NCBI GenBank assembly: GCA_937995335.1
Contig: CALKIH010000053.1
Span: forward strand, 204,070-268,069
Direction: 5' to 3'
DNA: 64,000 nt
Source: UBA2357 sp002344625
Lineage (GTDB): Bacteria > Pseudomonadota > Gammaproteobacteria > Burkholderiales > Rhodocyclaceae
How positions within the stretch are numbered: position 1 is the stretch's first letter; the number at the start of each line of letters is the position of its first letter. The position numbers were made by a program, and so were the translations under genes. The notes under the pieces are model-generated. The model was not told the origin of the DNA, searched no databases, and saw only the letters and a list, made by a program, of their open reading frames with translations. Shown here one piece after another: positions 48,713-55,351 of the stretch.

Positions 48713-49936
48713 TCAGACGACGCCCTGGGCGCGCAGTGCCGCGATATCCGCGTCGTCGAGCGCCAGCAGTGAAGCCAGGATCGAATCGGTATGTTCGCCC
48801 AGCATCGGTGGTGGATTGCGGTATTCGACCGGGGTTTCCGACAGCCGGATCGGGTTCGCCACTTGCGGCACATGGCCGGCGGTCGGATGTGGCATGTCGA
48901 CCCGCAGGCCACGGGCCTGCACCTGCGGGTCGGTGAAAACCTCGGCGAGGCTGTTGATCGGTCCGCATGGAACGGCGCGTTTTTCCAGCATCGTGATCCA
49001 GTCGGCGGTACTGCGCCGGATGGTCAGCTTGTTCAGCAGCGGAATCAGCGCGCCACGGTTGCCGACGCGGGCCTTGTTGGTCGCAAAGCGCGGATCGGAG
49101 GACAGCTCGGGCTGCCCGGCGGCCTCGCAAAAACGTGCGAACTGGCCGTCGTTGCCGATGGCCAGAATCATGTAGCCGTCATCGGTCGGAAAGTCTTGGT
49201 AGGGCACGATGTTCGGATGGGCGTTGCCGAGGCGCGAAGGTGAGTGGCCGGTGGTGAGGTAGTTCATCGCCTGATTGGCGAGGCAGGCCACCTGCACGTC
49301 GAGCAAAGCGAGGTCGATGTGCTGGCCGGCGCCGGTGTTGTCGCGCGCGATCAGCGCTGCCTGGATCGCGTTGGCGGCATACAGGCCGGTGAGGATGTCG
49401 GTGAGCGCCACGCCGACTTTCATCGGACCGCCGCCCGGTTCGCCGTCCGGCCGTCCGGTAAGACTCATCAGACCGCCCAGGCCCTGGATCAGGAAGTCGT
49501 AGCCGGCACGCGGCGCGTAGGGTCCGGTCTGGCCAAAGCCGGTGATCGAGCAATAGACCAGGCGCGGATTGATCTGCCTGAGCGTCGAGTAGTCAAGCTG
49601 GTAGCGGACCAAGCCGCCCTGCTTGAAGTTCTCGAGAACCACGTCCGACTGCCGGGCCAGATCGTGCAGGATCTTCTGGCCGGCGGCTTGGGTCATGTCG
49701 ACCGTGATCGAGCGCTTGTTGCGGTTGGCGCACAGGTAGTAGGCGGCGACCGCGGTGTCCTTGCCGTGCGCGTCCTTCAGGAACGGCGGCCCCCAGCCGC
49801 GGGTGTCGTCACCCTCGCCGGGTTTCTCGACCTTGATCACATCCGCGCCGAGATCAGCCAGGATCTGGCTTGCCCAGGGCCCGGCCAGGATGCGCGAAAG
49901 ATCGAGGACGCGGATGTGGGAAAGAGCACCTGCCAT
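48713..49936 (-). CDS. CaiB/BaiF (class III) CoA transferase
   Basis: 407 residues from ATG 49936 (GGAGACACG upstream). The N-terminal IRVLDLSRILAGPWASQILADLGADVIKVE is the family hallmark, and the catalytic aspartate is expected in IDLALLDVQVA. Class III enzymes move CoA between carboxylic acids (formate/oxalate, carnitine, succinate/benzylsuccinate, mesaconate). The sequence alone does not reveal the acid used. No partner enzyme lies next to it; it converges on the M48 gene. Confidence 0.92.
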   Translation of the reverse strand: MAGALSHIRVLDLSRILAGPWASQILADLGADVIKVEKPGEGDDTRGWGPPFLKDAHGKDTAVAAYYLCANRNKRSITVDMTQAAGQKILHDLARQSDVVLENFKQGGLVRYQLDYSTLRQINPRLVYCSITGFGQTGPYAPRAGYDFLIQGLGGLMSLTGRPDGEPGGGPMKVGVALTDILTGLYAANAIQAALIARDNTGAGQHIDLALLDVQVACLANQAMNYLTTGHSPSRLGNAHPNIVPYQDFPTDDGYMILAIGNDGQFARFCEAAGQPELSSDPRFATNKARVGNRGALIPLLNKLTIRRSTADWITMLEKRAVPCGPINSLAEVFTDPQVQARGLRVDMPHPTAGHVPQVANPIRLSETPVEYRNPPPMLGEHTDSILASLLALDDADIAALRAQGVV

Positions 49937-50266
49937 GATCGTGTCTCCGTTGATTCGACGATGATTGCGCTTGCATAAGGTGGTCGCCGAACTGCTTGAT
50001 CGAAGTGATGGCCAACGCGTTCTGGCGCGCATCGGAAAGAGGCCTATCAGCCGGAGTTTGCACGCTTTCTTGCGGTTTCACCTGGCGCCGATAGCGCTAT
50101 TCGGATCAGAGCCCCAGTGGGATGCCGATTCGAACAAAATTTGACGGTTTGACCCTAGAATCCCGGGTCCACTGCCCCGACACTTGAATATCATTGGCAG
50201 TCGTCGCGGATTCCACCCGTTGCGCCCGCTTGCCCGTCAACTCGCACATTCCGTTCCGGAGTCTTC
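49937..50266. other. 330-bp intergenic region without a recognised gene
   Basis: Lies between divergent CoA-transferase and EF-hand genes. A direct repeat TTTGACGG/TTTGACCC is present near 50141-50155, but no promoter pair with proper spacing could be assigned. Nothing else is visible. Confidence 0.5.
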
Positions 50267-52546
50267 ATGAGCACCCAGGTTGCCCCCACTTCCCCTCACC
50301 ACTGGCGCTTCTTTCGCTCGGGTGGTTTCGATCAGGTCCGGCTCGAGACTGCGCAGGACCTCGAAAACCTCGGCCAGCTCGATCAAAAGCTGTGGTCGGT
50401 GCTCGGTTGCCCGACCACCGGCCTGGAGTTCGACACGCGCACGCTGGCACTGATCGATGGCGATGGTGACGGGCAGATCCGTAGTCCCGAGATCATTGCC
50501 GCGGTACGCTGGATCTGCGACGTGCTCAAGGATCCGGGCATTCTTTTCAAGGATGGCGATGCCGTTGCGCTGGCCGAGCTCGATACCGGCCATCCCGAAG
50601 GCGCGAAGCTGGCCGCATCGGCACGCCAGATTCTGGCGTACATGGGCAAACCGGATGCCGATGCGATCTGCCTCGAGGATGTTTCGGACCTCGCGAAGCT
50701 GTTCACGCCCGACCACTTCAACGGCGACGGAATCGTTCCGGCGGAGCTGGCCGACACGCCCGAGCTGCAGGACCTGATCGCCAAGATCATCGAATGCTGC
50801 GGGGGCGAGACCGACCGCAGCGGCGCAACCGGCATCGACGAAGACAAGCTCGAGGCCTTTTTCGAGCAGGCGGCGACCTTCATCGCATGGTGGGAAAAGG
50901 CTGGCGCCGGCACCGAAACGGTCCTGCCGCTGGGGCCCGACACGGCCGCCGCGGCCGTTCTGGTCGAGGCCGTGCAGGCCAAGATCGACGACTACTTCAC
51001 CCGCTGCCAGCTCGCCGCGTTCGATCTGCATGCGACCGAGTCGCTCAATCCCTCCAGCGAAACCTATGTTGCGCTGGCCGCGCAGTCGATCAGCGCGGCC
51101 AGCAGCCAGGTGGCGTCGCTGCCGTTGGCGAAGATCGCGGCCGATGCGCCGCTGCCGCTGTCGAAGGGGGTGAACCCGGCCTGGGCCGCCGAGCTCGCGC
51201 GCTTTCGCGATGAAGTGGTCGTGCCGGTCGTCGGTGCGCGCGACAGCCTGAGCGCGGCGGAGTGGGCGGGCCTGACGGCGAAGTTCGATGCATATCGGGC
51301 ATGGATGTCCGAGCGTCCCGACACGCCGGTCAATGCGCTCGACCCGGAATTCGTCAAGAACGCGGTCGCACAGGGATCGCAGGCCGCGCTGGCCCGGCTG
51401 ATCGAGCGCGACAAGCAGTCCGAGACCGCGGCCGAGAGCGTCGAATGCGTCGAACGCCTGCTTCGCTATCGCCGCGACCTGGTGACGCTGCTCAACAACT
51501 TCGTGTCGCTCACCGATTTCTACAGCAAGCGCAGGAAGGCGATCTTTCAAGCCGGAACGCTCTACCTCGATCAGCGTAGCTGCGAGTTGTGCATGCGCGT
51601 CTCGAACATGGACAAGCACAGCGCGCTGGCGCCGTTCAGCGGTACCTATCTCGTCTACTGCACCTGCCAGCGCACCGACGAAGCGCCGATCACCATCGTC
51701 GCGGCGATGACCGGCGGCGAGGTGGACGAGCTGATGGTGCCGGGCCGCAACGGGGTGTTCTACGACCGCCAGGGCCGCGACTGGAATGCGACGGTTGCCA
51801 AGGTGGTCGAGAACCCGGTGAGCGTGCGCCAGGCTTTCTGGTCCCCGTACCGGCGGATCGGGCGCATGATCGGCGAACAGTTCCAGAAGTTCGCGGCGGC
51901 GCGCGAAAAGGCGGTGGACGACAAAGCCGCGGCGAGCGTGGCGAGCACCGCCGCCAAGGCCGAAGCGCCGGCCGCATCGGCCACGCCGGCGGCGCCGTTC
52001 GACATCGCCAAGTTTGCCGGTATATTCGCCGCCATCGGCCTGGCACTGGGCGCGATCGGGACCGCGCTGGCGGCGGTGGTGGGCGGCCTGCTCAGCTTGC
52101 CGATCTGGCAACTGCCCCTGGTCGTGATCGGCATCATGGTGGTGATTTCCGGGCCGTCGATGCTGCTCGCCTGGCTCAAGCTCAGGCAGCGCAATCTCGG
52201 ACCGCTGCTGGACGCCAATGGCTGGGCGGTGAATACCCGTGCGCGCATCAACATCCCGTTCGGAGGTTCGCTGACCGGTCTCGCGACTCTGCCCAAGGGC
52301 GCATCACGCTCGCTCGACGACCCCTATGCCGAGAAGCGCACGCCGTGGAAGCGCTACGTGTTCCTGCTCGTGCTGATCGCGGTGATCGCCGGGCTGTGGC
52401 AGCAAGGCGTATTGCAGGTATTGATCGAGCGTGCCAGATCCGCCGCTGCGCTGCCGGCGGCCGAAGCACCGGCGGCGGCAACACCGGCGACCGCAGAAGC
52501 ACCGCCCGCCGCGGCGACCGAGGCACCGGCCGCATCCGGAAACTGA
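50267..52546 (+). CDS. Large EF-hand membrane protein of unknown function
   Basis: 759 residues. A canonical EF-hand loop lies at residues 64-75 (DGDGDGQIRSPE) and a degenerate second one near 147-158 (DHFNGDGIVPAE). A long helical middle region follows, with paired cysteines in SCELCMRVSN and YCTCQRTDE (a possible metal site). Three or four hydrophobic segments occur around residues 583-635 and 705-720, and an Ala/Pro-rich tail ends the protein. I know homologues only as hypothetical EF-hand proteins. A perfect 19-bp terminator follows, so this is a single-gene unit. Confidence 0.85.
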   Translation: MSTQVAPTSPHHWRFFRSGGFDQVRLETAQDLENLGQLDQKLWSVLGCPTTGLEFDTRTLALIDGDGDGQIRSPEIIAAVRWICDVLKDPGILFKDGDAVALAELDTGHPEGAKLAASARQILAYMGKPDADAICLEDVSDLAKLFTPDHFNGDGIVPAELADTPELQDLIAKIIECCGGETDRSGATGIDEDKLEAFFEQAATFIAWWEKAGAGTETVLPLGPDTAAAAVLVEAVQAKIDDYFTRCQLAAFDLHATESLNPSSETYVALAAQSISAASSQVASLPLAKIAADAPLPLSKGVNPAWAAELARFRDEVVVPVVGARDSLSAAEWAGLTAKFDAYRAWMSERPDTPVNALDPEFVKNAVAQGSQAALARLIERDKQSETAAESVECVERLLRYRRDLVTLLNNFVSLTDFYSKRRKAIFQAGTLYLDQRSCELCMRVSNMDKHSALAPFSGTYLVYCTCQRTDEAPITIVAAMTGGEVDELMVPGRNGVFYDRQGRDWNATVAKVVENPVSVRQAFWSPYRRIGRMIGEQFQKFAAAREKAVDDKAAASVASTAAKAEAPAASATPAAPFDIAKFAGIFAAIGLALGAIGTALAAVVGGLLSLPIWQLPLVVIGIMVVISGPSMLLAWLKLRQRNLGPLLDANGWAVNTRARINIPFGGSLTGLATLPKGASRSLDDPYAEKRTPWKRYVFLLVLIAVIAGLWQQGVLQVLIERARSAAALPAAEAPAAATPATAEAPPAAATEAPAASGN

Positions 52547-52560
52547 ATCGGTCGTGCATG

Positions 52561-52602
52561 ACGAAGGCCCCGGCAGCGCGCAGGCGCTGCCGGGGCCTTC
52601 GT
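52561..52602. terminator. Strong hairpin terminator
   Basis: Perfect 19-bp inverted repeat (left arm starts ACGAAGGCCCCGG) with a GCAG loop, followed by CTTATT on the plus strand. It lies between the EF-hand gene and the convergent hemP. Confidence 0.8.
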
Positions 52603-52653
52603 CTTATTCGCAGCGCCGCACGGCGGCGAGACTTTCCGTACCCGCGAGGCCGG

Positions 52654-52857
52654 TTACTTGGTCAGGATCAGCTTGCCCGCCCGAGTGGCGCGGAGCACGT
52701 AGGTGACGCCTCCATGGCGTATCAGCACCGAGCTGCGTCCGCGAAACAGTTTTTCGCTGTTGATCGCGGGTTCCGCCGCATCCCGAGCCAGCCGCCCTTC
52801 CGAATCCGCGGGCACGGATATCGTCTTGGCTTCGTCGGCAGCGGGCTCGTCAACCAT
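52654..52857 (-). CDS. hemP: HemP-family hemin uptake protein
   Basis: 67 residues from ATG 52857 (MVDEPAADE); ATG 52890 is in frame but falls inside a Fur-like sequence. The C-terminal block INSEKLFRGRSSVLIRHGG...YVLR is the HemP/HmuP signature. In other betaproteobacteria HmuP is a small regulator needed for expression of haem receptor genes. No haem receptor is adjacent. The Fur-type site upstream suggests iron control. Confidence 0.88.
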   Translation of the reverse strand: MVDEPAADEAKTISVPADSEGRLARDAAEPAINSEKLFRGRSSVLIRHGGVTYVLRATRAGKLILTK

Positions 52858-52870
52858 TTGAGTGGTAAGT

Positions 52871-52889
52871 GTAATAACAATTATTCGCA
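52871..52889. promoter_or_regulatory. Fur-like site upstream of hemP
   Basis: AT-rich sequence GTAATAACAATTATTCGCA; it contains the inverted repeat AATAA-CAA-TTATT and scores about 11 of 19 against the Fur consensus by eye. Its position, 14-32 bp before the hemP ATG, is suitable for repression. Confidence 0.45.
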
Positions 52890-52950
52890 TTACAACACCG
52901 GCCGCGAATATCGTCAAATCGTGAAATGCGCGAGACGGTGTGGACAAGTG

Positions 52951-52992
52951 TTGATGGAGGTCAACGCTGTTGCGCCGCCGCAGGCCTAGCAT
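52951..52992 (+). promoter_or_regulatory. FNR-type class II promoter of the fez-feo operon
   Basis: TTGAT-GGAG-GTCAA (52951-52964) matches the FNR consensus TTGAT-N4-ATCAA in nine of ten bases. TAGCAT at 52987-52992 lies exactly where the -10 element should be if the site is centred at -41.5 and transcription starts near 52999. Confidence 0.65.
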
Positions 52993-53216
52993 TGGCACAT
53001 GAGTTCGAGCAAGTGGCCAGACCGCCTCAGACAGGCCGGCCGGCTTGCACAAGAAAAATAGTTTTTCCCCGCGATTACGCGTAGCCAGCCCCACGAAAGG
53101 CAAGCCAGGTAACGCACATCGAGAGCCTTGCTCCATGTGTTCCGTCGTCCTTGGTGCGTCGCACGACTCCCCCGCATGCCCGGCGGTACACCGCTTTCCA
53201 CTCGGGGGACACGTCG

Positions 53217-53555
53217 ATGTCCGACTTTGAAGCGCTGCGCGACTGCCTGCGCAGCCTGCACATTGCACACCACATCAAGGGCCGGATCCGCTTCAAGCTC
53301 GATCCGTCGGCCTCGATACCGAATCCGTCGAGTGCCCGGCTGCAAGCCCTGCAGGCGGTGGTCGATCGCATTCCCGGCGTCCGGTCGGTGAATTTCAACC
53401 TGCTCGCGCGTTCCTGCACCGTGACCTACGACCCTCTGGCCATCCCCCACGAGGCCTGGGGCGACCTGTTGGCGGACCGGGACACTGCCGCCGCGGCGAT
53501 GCTCGAACGCATCCTGTACGACACCTATCAGGAGGTCGGCAATGCAAAACTATGA
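53217..53555 (+). CDS. Small HMA-like protein, first gene of the fez-type operon
   Basis: 112 residues; GGGGGA precedes ATG 53217. The fold resembles a heavy-metal-associated ferredoxin-like domain (KGRIRFKLDPSA, LQAVVDRIPGVRSVNFNLLARSCTVTYDP) but has no CxxC metal motif, as in the divergent HMA_2 group. The same plan recurs at the N-terminus of the P-type ATPase at 55348 and in the protein at 61237. It overlaps the next gene by 14 bp. It is probably a targeting or assembly module and not a copper chaperone; this is an inference. Confidence 0.82.
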   Translation: MSDFEALRDCLRSLHIAHHIKGRIRFKLDPSASIPNPSSARLQALQAVVDRIPGVRSVNFNLLARSCTVTYDPLAIPHEAWGDLLADRDTAAAAMLERILYDTYQEVGNAKL

Positions 53556-54237
53556 TGAAGTGATTCTGCGGACACAGCAGATCGACCGCCGGGCACCGTT
53601 TCCAGTCGCCCATCAGGCGTTGCGGATCGCCCTTTACGACGAGTACGCGGCGCGCAGTTTCTATGCGCGCGTGATCGAGGCTTTCGGGCCGCGAGCACCG
53701 TTCGCGAACGTCCTGAAATCCGAAGAACAACATATCGCGGTGCTCCTTGGCCTGTGCGAACGGCTCGGGGTGCCGCGTCCGCTGGATCCGTTCCCGCAGG
53801 AAAGCAGTGTCGAGGCAAGCTGGATGGCGAACTGCCGGCGCGCCGTCGCGGGCGAACTGGCGAATGTGCGCCTGTACGCTTACCTGCTCACGCAGGTGGC
53901 GGAACCGGAACTGCGGCGGGTTTTCGGGAGCCTGCAGGCTGCGGCCGTGCAGAATCACCTGCCCGCGTTTCGCCAGGCGATGGTCGACGCGCAGGCGCAG
54001 GAGTCGTATCACGCCGCGCGCGGCATTCCGCCGCAAGAGGCCTACGTTCGCCATGGACCGATGTCGGATTTCCTCGAACGCGCGTTCTCGCAATTCGGAC
54101 CGTATGCGGGGCCGCTCGGTCTTTTCAGCCCGCTGCTGCGCAATGCCCACCCCGCCCTACTGGCCGGTCTGGTCACCGGGGGTGCAGGAGCCTATCTGTT
54201 GAAAAACAGGATCGGTCATCAACTCAAGGAGAACTGA
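53542..54237 (+). CDS. Membrane-anchored ferritin-like protein
   Basis: 231 residues; AGGAGGT precedes the ATG inside the previous gene. Four-helix ferritin-like domain with Glu34 (LYDEY), the ExxH pair Glu61/His64 (SEEQH), Glu105 (AGELANVRLY) and His139 (QNHL), where the second ExxH has lost its Glu (Val136). It resembles DUF2202-type diiron proteins. The C-terminal hydrophobic helix (LLAGLVTGGAGAYLL) would tie it to a membrane. Inside an iron-compartment operon it may oxidise or nucleate iron at the membrane surface. Confidence 0.82.
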   Translation: MQNYDEVILRTQQIDRRAPFPVAHQALRIALYDEYAARSFYARVIEAFGPRAPFANVLKSEEQHIAVLLGLCERLGVPRPLDPFPQESSVEASWMANCRRAVAGELANVRLYAYLLTQVAEPELRRVFGSLQAAAVQNHLPAFRQAMVDAQAQESYHAARGIPPQEAYVRHGPMSDFLERAFSQFGPYAGPLGLFSPLLRNAHPALLAGLVTGGAGAYLLKNRIGHQLKEN

Positions 54238-54238
54238 G

Positions 54239-54568
54239 ATGTTCCCGTTCATTCCGTTTGCTGCCGGCGTGCTCACCGGCATGGTTGGCCTGCGTCTCTT
54301 GCGTACCGACAAGACCAAGGCGGGCCTGGAGAAAGCCCAGGAATCGCTGCGCAATGCGACCGTGTCGAGCCTGGCATCGATCGAGCAGGCGTCGGCGCGC
54401 GCCCGCGAGCGCCTTCAGACCGTCGCCGAGCCGTCCGAGGTCGAACAGTCCGATGCCGAGCCGGCGCAGGCCGAACCCGCCGCATTGCTCGAGCCCGAGG
54501 TCAAAGCGGACGAAGCCGCCGCGCCCAAGCCCGGTGGACGCGCCAGGAAGACAGGGGAGCGTGCGTGA
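54239..54568 (+). CDS. Small membrane protein (DUF5132-like)
   Basis: 109 residues; AAGGAG precedes the ATG, 1 nt after the previous stop. One N-terminal hydrophobic helix with glycines (FIPFAAGVLTGMVGLRLLR), then a basic/amphipathic helix and an Ala/Glu/Pro-rich tail. Short proteins of this type accompany HMA_2-type P-type ATPases. It may bend or coat the compartment membrane. No catalytic motif is present. Confidence 0.75.
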   Translation: MFPFIPFAAGVLTGMVGLRLLRTDKTKAGLEKAQESLRNATVSSLASIEQASARARERLQTVAEPSEVEQSDAEPAQAEPAALLEPEVKADEAAAPKPGGRARKTGERA

Positions 54569-54906
54569 TGCGCAGCTATGCGGCCGTTGTGCCGGCTGTT
54601 CCTCCTGCTTCCGGCGTGGCGATGGGCAGCGGTGATTTCATAAAGGGTTTCGTCGCGACCGCTTGCATCGCGGCGTTTCAGGATCGCGCCGGGCCATTGT
54701 CGCGTGCCGACCTGAAGGGCGTCGCGCGTCGCGCACTCCAGGGCGGAACCGCCTTGGCGGCGGGCACGCAGGTGGCCGCATCGCTGCGGCAACAGGACTA
54801 CGCGCGCGCCCTGATCGCCGGCGCGGCCGGCGCAGCCGGCGTACTGCTCATCGAGCGCCTGCTGCATGACGCGGCGCCATCGGACAAGGAGAAGAATCAT
54901 GGCTAA
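54568..54906 (+). CDS. Small glycine-rich membrane protein of the fez-type operon
   Basis: 112 residues from ATG 54568, overlapping the previous stop (TGATG); GGGGAG is upstream. Two hydrophobic, Ala/Gly-rich helices (GDFIKGFVATACIAAF and ALIAGAAGAAGVLLIERLL) separated by a basic amphipathic part. No known enzyme family. Its place between five co-translated genes argues for a structural role in the same complex or compartment. Confidence 0.7.
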   Translation: MRSYAAVVPAVPPASGVAMGSGDFIKGFVATACIAAFQDRAGPLSRADLKGVARRALQGGTALAAGTQVAASLRQQDYARALIAGAAGAAGVLLIERLLHDAAPSDKEKNHG

Positions 54907-55351
54907 GAAGCAGAAGAAGTACCCCCCGCGCGACGGCGCAACCTGGCAGCCCGGGCAGCAGGGGCAGCAGTATGGCCAGTATGGGCAATACGGAGGTTGG
55001 GGCGGCGACCCCGCCGCCGGGATGTATGGCGCCGATCCGGCGGCCGCGCAAGCTGCGATGCCGGGAATGCAGGCCGGCATCCAGGCCGGGCTGAATGCGG
55101 CGGGGCTGGATGCCGGGCTGCTGCAGGGCATGCCGGCGTTTCTGCGAAACCGCAGCACCGAGCAGTTCCTGCTCGGGGCGCTGATCGGCGCGGCCGCGGC
55201 GTGGGTGCTGAGTGACGAGGAACTGCGCGGCAAGATCGTCAAGTCGGCGATCAAGCTTTACGCCGGTGTCGCGGGCGGCTTCGAGGAGATGAAGGAGCAG
55301 ATGGCCGACATCCGGGCCGAGGTCGAGGCGGAGCGCAGCGGAGACGCATGA
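54899..55351 (+). CDS. Gln/Gly/Tyr-rich membrane-associated protein of the fez-type operon
   Basis: 150 residues; AAGGAGAAG precedes the ATG and the gene overlaps its neighbour by 8 bp. A low-complexity N-terminus (QPGQQGQQYGQYGQYGGWGG) and a Met/Gly/Ala-rich stretch precede a glycine-containing hydrophobic helix (EQFLLGALIGAAAAWVL) and an acidic coiled C-terminus. The C-terminal half is like YtxH-type proteins. The disordered N-terminus could mediate self-association or mineral contact. Confidence 0.72.
   Translation: MAKKQKKYPPRDGATWQPGQQGQQYGQYGQYGGWGGDPAAGMYGADPAAAQAAMPGMQAGIQAGLNAAGLDAGLLQGMPAFLRNRSTEQFLLGALIGAAAAWVLSDEELRGKIVKSAIKLYAGVAGGFEEMKEQMADIRAEVEAERSGDA

Larger units (their letters stand above)
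52858..53216. other. 359-bp regulatory region between hemP and the iron operon
   Basis: Divergent promoter region. It holds a Fur-like site near hemP, an FNR-type site with a matched -10 element for the operon, and about 220 bp of presumed leader before the first ATG at 53217. No protein gene is supported inside it. Confidence 0.6.
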
